A model generated the notes under the pieces. That model was not told where the DNA came from, made no database searches, and saw only the letters and a list, made by a program, of their open reading frames with translations. A stretch of 64,000 nucleotides of DNA from Ferrimonas balearica DSM 9799 (lineage in GTDB: Bacteria > Pseudomonadota > Gammaproteobacteria > Enterobacterales > Shewanellaceae), in assembly GCF_000148645.1 (NCBI RefSeq), contig NC_014541.1, positions 3,433,139-3,497,138 of the forward strand, read 5' to 3'. Within the stretch, counting starts at the first letter, position 1. Each line of letters begins with the position of its first letter. Below are positions 1-8,111 of the stretch, one piece after another. The translations under genes were made by a program, and so were the position numbers.

Positions 1-87
1 TGGCCAGCACACTTCGATGGGTTAGTGTACGTGCACAATGGTAAGCAGGGTGTCGTGAATCACCGGCATTTCGTCGGCGTGACCTGA
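1..87 (+). CDS. possible 3' end of an upstream gene (partial)
   Basis: Frame 1 is open from the first base of the window to a TGA at 85-87, giving 28 residues that end in FVGVT. The other two plus-strand frames are closed by stops at 23-25 and 42-44. The segment ends 16 bases before the Lrp-family gene, which would suit a co-transcribed upstream gene. Third-position GC is lower than in the surrounding genes, and the piece is too short to recognise. It could equally be non-coding intergenic sequence. Confidence 0.25.
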   Translation, partial: WPAHFDGLVYVHNGKQGVVNHRHFVGVT

Positions 88-103
88 CATATGGACGGAA
101 GGG

Positions 104-535
104 ATGCACTCACAGGAACTCGATAAATTTGACCAGGCGATCATCACCGCCCTGCGTGAAAACGCGCGCCAACCGGTGTCGGCCATCGCCGATCAGGTCA
201 ACCTGTCCCGCTCTTCGGTATCCGAACGGCTGAAACGGCTGGAGAAGTCCGGCGTGATCCGGGGCTACCAGGTGCTGCTGCGCCCCAGTGCCGACACCGA
301 TGTCAGCGCCTATTTCGAAATTCGCCACAATCAGAAACAGTGCAAAACCCTGGCGGAGATGCTGCGCCGCTATCCGGAGGTGCAAAGTTGCCACGGCATC
401 ACCGGCGAGGTGGACCTGCTGGTGCTGGTGCGGGCCGATTCTATGCAGCGGCTGCACCAGATCCGTGAAGCGGTGGAAGCGCTGCCGGCCGTCACCAAGA
501 TTGTCACCCATGTGGTGATGAGCGAATGGATCTGA
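104..535 (+). CDS. Lrp/AsnC family transcriptional regulator
   Basis: A 143-residue DNA-binding regulator of the feast/famine type. An N-terminal AsnC-type winged helix (about residues 6-62, with SAIADQVNLSRSSVSERLKR as the recognition region) is followed by an alpha/beta RAM effector domain (about 70-140, with the GEVDLLVLV strand). Family members assemble into dimers and higher oligomers and sense amino acids or related small molecules. The ATG at 104 follows a GGAAGGG Shine-Dalgarno sequence. A strong hairpin terminator follows the stop codon. The gene stands alone and its effector and targets cannot be read from the sequence. It is shorter than Lrp itself (about 164 residues), so I give no symbol. 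Confidence 0.9.
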   Translation: MHSQELDKFDQAIITALRENARQPVSAIADQVNLSRSSVSERLKRLEKSGVIRGYQVLLRPSADTDVSAYFEIRHNQKQCKTLAEMLRRYPEVQSCHGITGEVDLLVLVRADSMQRLHQIREAVEALPAVTKIVTHVVMSEWI

Positions 536-553
536 GGCCGGCTTAAGCCAACC

Positions 554-581
554 AAAACGGGGCCATTCGGCCCCGTTTTTT
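554..581. terminator. bidirectional rho-independent terminator
   Basis: A seven-pair stem CGGGGCC/GGCCCCG with an ATTC loop is followed by six T on the plus strand and preceded by four A. It can therefore stop both the Lrp-family gene and the converging oxidoreductase gene. Confidence 0.85.
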
Positions 582-595
582 CGTCACAGCATCAC

Positions 596-1600
596 TCAGA
601 GTTTGACCAGCATCTTGCCGGTATTGGCGCCGCTGAACAGCCCAAGGAAGGCGTTAAACGCCTGTTCGAGCCCGGCCACCACGGTTTCCTCTGCGCGGAT
701 CTCACCACTGGCCAGCCCGGGCGCCACATCGGCCACAAAGGCGCCGTAGTCGGCCATATGGTCGGAGGCGATAAAGCCCTTGATGCTGAGGCGACGGCGG
801 ATCACTTCGGTCAGGTTGCGCGGCCCCGGACGCTGGCCATCGCTGTTGTAGAGGTCAATCATGCCGCAGATCACCAGCTGGCCCTGCTCCTGCATGTTGG
901 CCAACGCCGCTTCCAGGTGATCGCCCCCGACGTTGTCGAAGTAGAGGCTGATCCCCTCCGGAGCCCGTTCCGCCAGCGCGGCGGCGAGGTTGTCGCACTG
1001 CTTGTACTCCAGCACGGCATCCACCCCCAGGGTCTCCTTCAGGTAAGCGGCTTTTTCGGCGGAACCGACCGAGCCAATCACCCGGGCCCCTTGGCGTTTG
1101 GCCAGCTGGCACACCATGGTGCCCACCGCGCCGGCCGCGCCGGAAACGAACACCGTATCCCCGGCCTTCACCTGGCCGATGCGGTTCAGGCCCACCCAGG
1201 CGGTCAGGCCGGTCAGCCCCAGCACACCAAGGTAGGATTGGGCCGGCGCCAGCGTCGGGTCCACCACGGTGACGCCGGTGCCGTCGGACAGCGCCAGGTC
1301 ACGCCAGCCCAGCATATGCAGTACGGTCTGACCCACCTGAAAGTCCGGATGGTTGGACGCGATCACTTCACCCACCGCGCCCCCTTCCATCCACTTCCCA
1401 AGCTGGAACGGCGGAACGTAGCTCTTCACCGGGATCATGCGGCCACGCATATAAGGGTCCACCGACAGCCAGAGGTTGCGGATCAACAGTTGGCCCGGGC
1501 CCGGCTGCGGCAATGTTTGGGATTCGAGCCGCACTGAGGCATCGGTCGGCAACCCTTGCGGGTACTCAATCAGGCTCCAGCCCTGTGCTTGTACACTCAT
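596..1600 (-). CDS. NADP-dependent medium-chain oxidoreductase (CurA/PTGR-like)
   Basis: A 334-residue zinc-independent medium-chain dehydrogenase/reductase of the leukotriene B4 12-hydroxydehydrogenase / curcumin-reductase type, which reduces activated C=C bonds with NADPH. Visible landmarks are the N-terminal GroES-like half with DPYMRGRM, a Rossmann half with the nucleotide-binding GAAGAVGT loop near residue 155, and YFDNVGGDHLEAAL, all typical of the family. No structural zinc-ligand cysteine cluster is seen. Its ATG overlaps the stop codon of the ohr gene by one base (TAATG), so the two are almost certainly co-translated. This suggests a role in detoxifying aldehydes or enones produced by lipid peroxidation. 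The exact substrate is unknown. Confidence 0.9.
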   Translation of the reverse strand: MSVQAQGWSLIEYPQGLPTDASVRLESQTLPQPGPGQLLIRNLWLSVDPYMRGRMIPVKSYVPPFQLGKWMEGGAVGEVIASNHPDFQVGQTVLHMLGWRDLALSDGTGVTVVDPTLAPAQSYLGVLGLTGLTAWVGLNRIGQVKAGDTVFVSGAAGAVGTMVCQLAKRQGARVIGSVGSAEKAAYLKETLGVDAVLEYKQCDNLAAALAERAPEGISLYFDNVGGDHLEAALANMQEQGQLVICGMIDLYNSDGQRPGPRNLTEVIRRRLSIKGFIASDHMADYGAFVADVAPGLASGEIRAEETVVAGLEQAFNAFLGLFSGANTGKMLVKL

Positions 1601-2013
1601 TACGCGCCCCCCTTAACGTCAATGGCCACGTCGATGTTGTTTCGCACCGCGTTGGAGTAGGGGCACACCTGATGGGCCGTCGCCACCAGCGCCTCCGCTT
1701 CCGCCTGGGGCAGCGCCAGCTCTACTGCCAGGCTGACCCCAAGGGCGAACCCCACCGGCTGCGGCAGCAGGCTGACCTGGCCGGTCACCGGCGCTTCCGT
1801 CAGCGCGACGCCCTGCTCTTTGGCCACGTACAGGATGGCATTGGAGAAGCAGGCGGCGTAGCCCGCGGCAAACAGTTGCTCCGGGTTGGTGCCGGTGCCA
1901 CTGCCCCCGAGCGCTTTGGGGTAGGTCAGGCTCAGGTCCAGCAGGCCATCGTCGGAACGGGCCTGACCGTTACGGCCGGCAGAGGCAAAAGCGGTGGCGG
2001 TGTATAGCGACAT
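1600..2013 (-). CDS. ohr: organic hydroperoxide resistance protein (Ohr/OsmC family)
   Basis: A 137-residue thiol peroxidase that reduces organic and fatty-acid hydroperoxides. Both family cysteines are present: C55 in AAGYAACFSNAI is the peroxidatic residue and C117 in HQVCPYSNAVRNN the resolving one. The conserved arginine near the N terminus (GRNG, R14) is also visible. Length and motifs match Ohr rather than OsmC. It is the first gene of a two-gene unit with the downstream oxidoreductase, and it is divergent from an ohrR gene across palindromic operators. Peroxide-induced expression is therefore likely. The start ATG is preceded by AGGAG (minus strand). Confidence 0.95.
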   Translation of the reverse strand: MSLYTATAFASAGRNGQARSDDGLLDLSLTYPKALGGSGTGTNPEQLFAAGYAACFSNAILYVAKEQGVALTEAPVTGQVSLLPQPVGFALGVSLAVELALPQAEAEALVATAHQVCPYSNAVRNNIDVAIDVKGGA

Positions 2014-2031
2014 GGTTCACTCCTTTGCGAA

Positions 2032-2086
2032 TTAGTTTGTGCGCCAACTAAATTCAGACTAACCATGATTTAGTTTGCGCGCAAAC
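2032..2086. promoter_or_regulatory. two OhrR-type operators in the ohr/ohrR intergenic region
   Basis: Two palindromes share the core TTAGTTTGYGCGC. The first, at 2032-2051, is TTAGTTTGTGCGCCAACTAA (16 of 20 positions symmetric). The second, at 2073-2086, is the perfect 14-mer GTTTGCGCGCAAAC. They lie between the divergent ohr and ohrR starts. OhrR proteins bind such AT-flanked palindromes and release them when the reactive cysteine is oxidised. That these are the OhrR sites is inference from position and symmetry. Confidence 0.7.
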
Positions 2087-2153
2087 ATTTTTTAGGGATA
2101 CTGTTTGGCAGGCCATTGATGCTCGCTATACTGGCGCCATTGACGGAGGCTCC

Positions 2154-2600
2154 ATGACCACACCCCAGACCCCAACACTCGACAACCAGCTCTGTTTCGC
2201 CCTGTACAGCGCCAGTAATGCGGTGATACGGCTGTACCGGCCACTGCTGGAGCCCTTCGACCTGACCTACCCGCAATTTCTGGTGATGCTGGCCCTGTGG
2301 CAGGCGGACAATGTTCCGCTTAAGGCGCTGTCCCAGCGCACCCGGCTGGATCCCGGCACCATTACGCCCATCGTCAAGCGACTGGAAGCCAAGGGGCTGC
2401 TGACCCGCCAGAGTGATGCCGACGATGAGCGGGTGAAACGGGTCGCCCTGACCGACGCCGGTCGCGCTATCCAGGCCCCGCTGTTTGAGGCGCACCGCTG
2501 CCTGTACGAAAGCATGAATCCGGATAAGGCGGCGCTGGAATCCCTGCGTCAGCAGTGTCTGGGACTGCTGGACCAGATCAACCGCCGACTGGAGCCGTAG
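2154..2600 (+). CDS. ohrR: MarR-family organic peroxide sensor OhrR
   Basis: A 148-residue MarR-type winged-helix repressor. The N terminus contains the OhrR signature LDNQLCFALYSASN with the redox-sensing cysteine C14. Other MarR features are YPQFLVMLALW and the winged-helix stretch LDPGTITPIVKRLEAKGL followed by the DERVKRVALT wing. In the family, oxidation of this cysteine by organic hydroperoxide releases DNA and derepresses ohr. It is transcribed away from ohr with two candidate operators between, so it probably represses both directions. A GGAGG ribosome site precedes the ATG at 2154. Confidence 0.92.
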   Translation: MTTPQTPTLDNQLCFALYSASNAVIRLYRPLLEPFDLTYPQFLVMLALWQADNVPLKALSQRTRLDPGTITPIVKRLEAKGLLTRQSDADDERVKRVALTDAGRAIQAPLFEAHRCLYESMNPDKAALESLRQQCLGLLDQINRRLEP

Positions 2601-2777
2601 TTCAGTACCACCCCAGTGGCCGCCCTGTTGACGCTTACGCTGCCGATGTCCGGGGCGCTGGCCCTCTGGCAGTCAGGTATTCTGCGGACTCGCTCATTCC
2701 CCTCCATTCGTGCCTTTTCATGTCCGGGTAACCCTTTTAAGTTAGGAGGCTGTTGATCCCAAGGAGAGGGTTTCCCC

Positions 2778-4442
2778 ATGCAGGCACGACGCCTTCTGAC
2801 ACTGATTCTGCTGTTTTTTACCCTGCCAGCGAACGCCGGGCAGGGGGCGATTGCGGCACCAGACCGCTACGGCGCCGAGACCGGTGCCGCCATCCTTGCA
2901 CAGGGTGGAAATGCCGTAGACGCGGCAGTGGCCACCGCCTTTACGCTGGCGGTCACCTACCCGGAAGCGGGCAACCTGGGCGGGGGCGGATTTATGACGC
3001 TCTGGTTCGATGGCCAACCCCACTTTCTCGACTATCGGGAAACCGCACCGGCCCTGGCCCACCGCGACCTCTATCTCGATGAACAGGGCGAGGTGATCCC
3101 GGATCTCAGCCTGGTGGGTAGCCAAGCGGTTGGGGTGCCCGGCTCAGTGATGGGGATGTGGGAAGCCCACCAGCGTTTTGGCCGCCTGCCCTGGGCCGAG
3201 TTGCTGGCTCCGGCCATCGCACTGGCCGAGGAGGGGTTTGTGCCCGGCGAGTCGCTGTATCGGATCCAGCAGGATGCCCTCAGTCACTTTGGCGAGCGCA
3301 CCAACTTCGCCCGGCACTTCGGTGCCATGGAAGCGGATACGCCGTTCCGCCAGCCGCAGCTGGCCGCCACCCTGAAGCGAATCGCCCAACAGGGGGCACA
3401 GGAGTTCTACCAGGGGCAGACCGCACAGCTGCTGGTGGCGCAGATGGCACGCAGTGGCGGCTTAATCAGCCTGAAAGACCTGGCGGATTACCGCGCCAAA
3501 TGGCGTCAGCCGATCCAGTTTCCCTGGCGGGGCCACACCCTGATCACCGCGCCGCCACCCAGTTCCGGTGGCATCGCCCTGGCGCAACTGCTGGCCTTAA
3601 AGGCAGAGCGCCACAAGGACTTTGCCACGCTCTCAGCCAACGACGCGCAGTACGTGCACCTGGTGGCGGAGATTGAAAAGCGGGTGTTTGCGGATCGTGC
3701 CGAATACCTTGGGGACCCGGATTTCCACCCGGTTCCGGTTACCCAACTGCTGGACCCGCACTACCTCGCGAAGCGGGCCAAAGAGGTCCGCCCCGACAGT
3801 CTCTCCCCCACCCTGTCGGTCAAACCGGGCCTGGAATCCCACCAGACCACCCACTATTCGGTGGTGGACGCCTGGGGCAACGCGGTCTCCAACACCACCA
3901 CCCTCAATCTGGAGTTCGGCTCCGGCGTGGTGGTCGAGGGGGCGGGGTTTCTGCTCAACAATGAGATGGACGATTTCTCCGCCAAGCCTGGCGTCCCCAA
4001 CGCCTTTGGCGTGGTCGGCGGTGACGCCAACGCCATCGCACCGGGCAAACGGATGCTCTCCTCCATGAGCCCCTCCCTGCTGGTCAGGGATGGGGCGGTT
4101 GAGCTGGTGATCGGCACGCCGGGGGGCTCCACCATCTTCACCTCGGTATTCCAGGTGATCAGCAACCTCTACGATCAGGGGATGACCCCGGAACAAGCCG
4201 TTGCCCTGCCCCGCTTCCATCACCAACTCTGGCCCGCCAATGAGATCCGTCAGGAGCCCTACGGTTCGCTGGCCCCCGAGGTTCAGGCGGAGCTGAAGGC
4301 GATGGGTTACACCCTGGTGGTTCAGGAATGGAACCTCGGTGATGTGCAGGTGCTGCAGCGTCAACCAAACGGCTGGCGGGGCGCCGCCGACCCAAGGGGA
4401 AGGGGACGCGTTATTCTGGTGGATTCGACAGCCGACCAGTAA
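2778..4442 (+). CDS. ggt: gamma-glutamyltransferase (glutathione hydrolase precursor)
   Basis: A 554-residue periplasmic N-terminal-nucleophile hydrolase that cleaves the gamma-glutamyl bond of glutathione and transfers or hydrolyses the glutamyl group. A signal peptide covers about residues 1-20 (ending ANAG). The family cleaves itself into large and small subunits at a Thr. Here the junction TTHYSVVDAWGNAV places the nucleophile at T357. The downstream substrate-binding motifs MLSSMSPSL and GTPGGS are intact. Length is close to the usual 580. An AAGGAGAGG ribosome site precedes the ATG. It appears monocistronic: the next gene starts 170 bases on behind its own ribosome site. Confidence 0.94.
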   Translation: MQARRLLTLILLFFTLPANAGQGAIAAPDRYGAETGAAILAQGGNAVDAAVATAFTLAVTYPEAGNLGGGGFMTLWFDGQPHFLDYRETAPALAHRDLYLDEQGEVIPDLSLVGSQAVGVPGSVMGMWEAHQRFGRLPWAELLAPAIALAEEGFVPGESLYRIQQDALSHFGERTNFARHFGAMEADTPFRQPQLAATLKRIAQQGAQEFYQGQTAQLLVAQMARSGGLISLKDLADYRAKWRQPIQFPWRGHTLITAPPPSSGGIALAQLLALKAERHKDFATLSANDAQYVHLVAEIEKRVFADRAEYLGDPDFHPVPVTQLLDPHYLAKRAKEVRPDSLSPTLSVKPGLESHQTTHYSVVDAWGNAVSNTTTLNLEFGSGVVVEGAGFLLNNEMDDFSAKPGVPNAFGVVGGDANAIAPGKRMLSSMSPSLLVRDGAVELVIGTPGGSTIFTSVFQVISNLYDQGMTPEQAVALPRFHHQLWPANEIRQEPYGSLAPEVQAELKAMGYTLVVQEWNLGDVQVLQRQPNGWRGAADPRGRGRVILVDSTADQ

Positions 4443-4447
4443 CACAA

Positions 4448-4467
4448 CGGGGCCCCAGGGGCCCCGA
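4448..4467 (+). terminator. weak GC-rich hairpin after ggt
   Basis: A GGGGCCCC-AG-type inverted repeat immediately follows the ggt stop codon. It lacks a T tract, so termination efficiency is doubtful. Confidence 0.4.
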
Positions 4468-4612
4468 TTGATATGGCATGGGTTCATGGGTTCCGGCCCA
4501 AACCAGATGGATGAAATAACCCATAGCCACTCCGTCTTGATGACCACCCGGTTGACTCTTATGCTGCTGATAACCGGGGCACTTGTTTGCCCCCAGCCAT
4601 TAAGGAGCCTTC

Positions 4613-5767
4613 ATGACCGATTACGCCGCCCTCCGCCGTGACCTGCACCGCCACCCCGAACTGGGTTTTGAGGAACACCGCACCCAGGCCATCGTGGTGG
4701 AGCACCTACAGCGCTGTGGGGTGGACGCCATCCATACCGGACTCGGCCAGACCGGCGTAGTGGGCATCATCAAAGGGGCTCTGGGGCCCGGTGAGCGGAT
4801 CGGCCTGCGTGCCGATATGGACTGCCTGCCGATGACCGAGGAGAACACCTTTGAACACGCCTCCTGCCACGCTGGCAAGATGCACGGCTGCGGTCACGAT
4901 GGCCACACCACCATGCTGCTCGCGGCGGCGGAGAAGCTGTGTCAGTCACGCCAGTTTCGGGGCGAAGTGGTACTGATTTTCCAACCCGCCGAAGAGGGTC
5001 AGGGCGGCGCCAGCGCCATGGTGGAAGATGGCCTGCTCAGCCGTTTTCCGATGAAACGCGCCTACGCCCTGCATAACTTCCCCGGTATCCCGGCCGGCCA
5101 CATCCACCTGCGCCCGGGGCCGATGATGGCCAGCTCCGACCGTTTCCGGATCCGTGTGCAGGGTAAGGGGGGCCACGGCGCCATGCCCCATCTGGCGGTG
5201 GATCCGGTGCTGGTGGCGGCGCACATTGTGGTGGCGCTGCAGAGTCTGGTGAGCCGGGCCCAGAACCCGATCCGCCCGGCGGTGGTGAGCTGCACCATCG
5301 TCAAGGCGGGCGAAGCCACCAATGTGATCCCCGACCATGCGGTGCTGGAGGGCACGTACCGCGCCTTTGACCCGGCCGACCGGGCTCGCATTGGTGAACA
5401 GATGGCGGTGCTGGCCAGCCACACTGCTCAGGCATTTGGCGCCGAAGCGAAAGTGGCGCTCAATCAGGATGCCCACATCGGTTACCCGGCGGTGATCAAC
5501 GATCCCGCCGCCACCGAAGTGGCGCTGGCGGCCGCCCATGCCGTGGCGGAGGGGGTGCGCGCCGACGCCGACCCGGTGCCCGGCAGTGAAGATTTCAGCT
5601 TTATCGCCGAGCGGGTGCCCAGCTGTTACGTGCTGTTGGGCAATGACCGGGGCAGTGAACAGGACCAGTACTTTCTCCACCACCCCCGTTACGACTTTAA
5701 CGACGCCATCATCCCGGTGGGGGTGGCGTACTTTTGTGAGCTGGTCAAACGCGAACTGGGGCACTGA
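4613..5767 (+). CDS. M20-family amidohydrolase/peptidase
   Basis: A 384-residue cytoplasmic metallohydrolase of the HipO/N-acyl-amino-acid amidohydrolase branch of M20. The metal-binding signatures are present: LRADMDCLPM near 65-74, MHGCGHDGHTTMLL with C93 and H95, and the QPAEEGQGGA acidic pair. A lid/dimerisation domain occupies the middle (about 180-290). Relatives remove acetyl, succinyl, benzoyl or similar groups from amino acids. The substrate cannot be read from the sequence. The ATG has an AAGGAG ribosome site eight bases upstream. Standing behind ggt, it could take part in salvage of amino-acid conjugates, but that is only a contextual guess. Confidence 0.88.
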   Translation: MTDYAALRRDLHRHPELGFEEHRTQAIVVEHLQRCGVDAIHTGLGQTGVVGIIKGALGPGERIGLRADMDCLPMTEENTFEHASCHAGKMHGCGHDGHTTMLLAAAEKLCQSRQFRGEVVLIFQPAEEGQGGASAMVEDGLLSRFPMKRAYALHNFPGIPAGHIHLRPGPMMASSDRFRIRVQGKGGHGAMPHLAVDPVLVAAHIVVALQSLVSRAQNPIRPAVVSCTIVKAGEATNVIPDHAVLEGTYRAFDPADRARIGEQMAVLASHTAQAFGAEAKVALNQDAHIGYPAVINDPAATEVALAAAHAVAEGVRADADPVPGSEDFSFIAERVPSCYVLLGNDRGSEQDQYFLHHPRYDFNDAIIPVGVAYFCELVKRELGH

Positions 5768-5865
5768 AGCGGCTTCGCGATCCCGGCGTGTTTCAACCAC
5801 GCGCCTTTCGCAATCTGGCCCCGGCTTTGGTAGTCTCCCCGGCGATTGCAACGGAAGTGACGAAA

Positions 5866-6345
5866 ATGGAACACCTTTTCTGGCTTGAGCCGGGCCGAAT
5901 TGCCGGTCGCAGTGGCCCCAACAAAGACCCCTGGACCACGGATGAATTGCAGCAGGCGGGGATCCGCACCGTGCTGTCTCTGAATGATGCCGATGGGGTG
6001 GATGCCAGCGAGTTGGCTGAAGCGGGGATCTGCCATCATCACGTTGCCCTGCCCGGCGAAATTCCACCGCGCCAGCACGATCTCGATACCTGTCTGTTGC
6101 GCCTACCCCAGGCGCTGGCGCGCCTGAACGCCTCCCTGAGTCAGGGCGAACGGGTGCTGATCCACTGCCGCAGCGGCAAGGACCGCACCGGCATGCTGAT
6201 GGCCTACCTGCTGATGGTTCGCCAGGGGCTGGCGCCCCGGGACGCCATGGCCAAAGTTCGCCAGGTGCGCCCCATCGCATTCAGCGCCGATGGCTGGGAA
6301 GCCCTGACCCTATCGGTGCTCGAGCGTCTCGCTCCCCACCACTGA
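5866..6345 (+). CDS. dual-specificity/tyrosine phosphatase-like protein
   Basis: A 159-residue single-domain cysteine phosphatase. The P-loop IHCRSGKDRTG places the nucleophile at C101 and the phosphate-binding arginine at R107, and the D in NDADG near residue 41-43 is a possible general acid. The ATG at 5866 is chosen over in-frame codons further upstream because GGAAG precedes it and the protein then begins with a family-like MEHLFWLEPGRIAGR strand. Its 3' end overlaps the convergent ParA-like gene by 36 bases. The substrate, whether phosphoprotein, phosphoinositide or nucleotide-like, is unknown. Confidence 0.8.
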   Translation: MEHLFWLEPGRIAGRSGPNKDPWTTDELQQAGIRTVLSLNDADGVDASELAEAGICHHHVALPGEIPPRQHDLDTCLLRLPQALARLNASLSQGERVLIHCRSGKDRTGMLMAYLLMVRQGLAPRDAMAKVRQVRPIAFSADGWEALTLSVLERLAPHH

Positions 6346-7104
6346 TTCCTGCTCCAGGGTCTGCCACAGGGCCCGGAACTGCGCCGTCAGCTTGTGCTTA
6401 GGCGCAAAGTGACAGAGCGGCGCCTGGGCCTGATGGGACTCCCTCAACTTCACCGAACTGCCCAGCTCAGGGCTCAGTACCGGCAGCCCCTTATCGATCA
6501 GCTCCGTCACCAACTGACGGGGCAACCTGGCCTGCGGGTTAAATTGGTTCACCACGATCCCCTCCAGTGCGAGCTTGGGGTTATGGTCACTTTTCAGCTC
6601 CAGCAGGTTGTCCATCAGGCGGGTGATGGCTTGTGCCGAGAAGCCATCACAATCGAAGGGAATCAACACCGAATCGGCGGCGATCAACGCCGCTTTTGAG
6701 TAGAAGTTAAAGTTGGGCGGGGTATCGATGTAAACCCGGTCAAACTCCCCCTCCAGCGCCGCCAGCGTATCCCGCAGCTTGAAGATTTTGTAGCGCATCT
6801 CCAGCTCCCGCTCCAGCGGCCCCAGGCCTTCGCTGGCAGGCAGCAGGAACAGATTGGGCCAGGCGGTTTGATAGAGATATTCATCCGGTTCAGGCAGGCT
6901 GCCAAACCAGCCCACGGTCTGCTTGAACAGGTCCGCCACCGAGGGGCCATCGCCATCCCAGCCCAGGTAATGGCTGCTGTTACCCTGCACGTCCAGATCC
7001 ACCAACAGCGTTTTCAACCCCTGTTCGGCGCTGATGGCCGCCAGATTGACGCTGATGCTGGATTTACCCACGCCCCCTTTCTGATTGAACACCACCCGTT
7101 TCAT
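6310..7104 (-). CDS. orphan ParA/MinD-like P-loop ATPase
   Basis: A 264-residue deviant Walker A ATPase. NQKGGVGKSS at residues 7-16 includes the signature lysine (K12 or so) and the P-loop lysine. VYIDTPPNF is the Walker B region, and LVDLDVQGNSSHYLG matches ParA/Soj relatives. Such proteins position DNA, chemotaxis clusters or other cargo by ATP-dependent dimerisation. No parB or adjacent partner is present, so the cargo is unknown. I prefer the ATG at 7104, preceded by GAGAGGGCGAG, over a TTG at 7158. The TTG lies within the terminator tail of the upstream SDR gene. The 3' end overlaps the convergent phosphatase gene by 36 bases. Confidence 0.85.
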   Translation of the reverse strand: MKRVVFNQKGGVGKSSISVNLAAISAEQGLKTLLVDLDVQGNSSHYLGWDGDGPSVADLFKQTVGWFGSLPEPDEYLYQTAWPNLFLLPASEGLGPLERELEMRYKIFKLRDTLAALEGEFDRVYIDTPPNFNFYSKAALIAADSVLIPFDCDGFSAQAITRLMDNLLELKSDHNPKLALEGIVVNQFNPQARLPRQLVTELIDKGLPVLSPELGSSVKLRESHQAQAPLCHFAPKHKLTAQFRALWQTLEQESVVGSETLEHR

Positions 7105-7156
7105 CTCGCCCTCTCCCTGTGAACGCACTCTCTCCACCATACCCAAGCTTTTGCTC

Positions 7157-7184
7157 AAAAAAAATGCAGGCCGAAGCCTGCATT
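7157..7184 (-). terminator. terminator of the SDR gene
   Basis: On the minus strand, the stem ATGCAGGC/GCCTGCAT with a four-base loop is followed by seven T. It sits 30 bases after the SDR stop codon and before the ParA-like gene, so the two minus-strand genes are separate transcription units. Confidence 0.85.
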
Positions 7185-7215
7185 GTGATTTTCGATGGTG
7201 ACATTGTGGTGACGA

Positions 7216-8007
7216 TCAGAGCGCCCGGATGATGCCGCCTTCGACCCGCAGCGCCTGACCATTCATGGCCCGGTTGCTGGTCAGGAACACGGTGGCGCTG
7301 GCCACTTCGTTGACGTCGACAAAACGCTGCAGCAGCGAGGTCGGCTCGTGGTCGGCAAAGTAGTTTTCGGTCAGCTCCGCCACCGGCTTGCCCTCTTTGG
7401 CGGACAGGGTGTCGAAGTAGTTTTCCACGCCATCGGTCCAGGTCGGGCCCGGCAGCACGGAGTTCACGGTGACGTTTTTGCCCTTGGTCAGTTCCGCCAG
7501 AGCCCGGGACAGCGAGATCAGCGCGGTCTTAGTCACTGAGTAGTGCACCATCTGGCCCAGCGGCTTGATGCCACACTCGGAGGAGATGTTGACGATGCGG
7601 CCGAAGTCGCGCTCGAGCATGCCCGGCAGCAGGCCACGGGCGAGGCGCACCGCACTCATCACGTTGACGTTGAAGTAGTGCATCCACTCGTGGTCTTCAA
7701 TCGCCTCAAACGCCTTCACTTCGAAGATGCCGGTGTTGTTGACCAGAACGTCAACGCCGCCCTGCTCTTCCAGACGCGCCAGCAGGGCATCGCACTGGGC
7801 CGCATCGGCCAGGTCCGCGGCCATCGCCAGCACTTCGCTGCCGGTCTCTGCCGCCAGCTCGGCCGCCACGGCGTCACAACGGCTCTGGTCACGACCGTTG
7901 ATGATCACCACCGCGCCCTCTTTGGCGTAGTGGCTGGCGATCGCTTTACCGATGCCACCGGTGGAGCCGGTGACGAGCACCCGTTTGCCTTGCAGTTCCA
8001 GATCCAT
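7216..8007 (-). CDS. short-chain dehydrogenase/reductase
   Basis: A 263-residue NAD(P)-dependent classical SDR. The cofactor loop TGSTGGIG (residues 13-20), the active-site serine (ISSECG, S142 or S143) and the catalytic YSVTK (Y156, K160) are all present. The usual NNAG is NNTG. A substrate loop follows PGPTWTDGVENYF, and the C terminus RVEGGIIRAL is typical of the family. Substrate is unknown. It forms its own unit, with a ribosome site GGAGG before the ATG and a strong terminator after the stop. It sits where prfB would follow recJ in many gammaproteobacteria. Confidence 0.9.
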   Translation of the reverse strand: MDLELQGKRVLVTGSTGGIGKAIASHYAKEGAVVIINGRDQSRCDAVAAELAAETGSEVLAMAADLADAAQCDALLARLEEQGGVDVLVNNTGIFEVKAFEAIEDHEWMHYFNVNVMSAVRLARGLLPGMLERDFGRIVNISSECGIKPLGQMVHYSVTKTALISLSRALAELTKGKNVTVNSVLPGPTWTDGVENYFDTLSAKEGKPVAELTENYFADHEPTSLLQRFVDVNEVASATVFLTSNRAMNGQALRVEGGIIRAL

Positions 8008-8111
8008 GATGCCTCCTAACTCGAACAGGGGTTTTGGAGGCTGAGTTTAGGCGGCGTCAGGCAAAGCGGGAAATGATTCCTGATGATGTTTTTGATAACA
8101 CCGCATTATGA

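Noticed and set aside
23-90. Short minus-strand frame (22 codons) divergent from the Lrp-family gene
   Set aside because: No ribosome site, too short, and no recognisable sequence. Probably chance.
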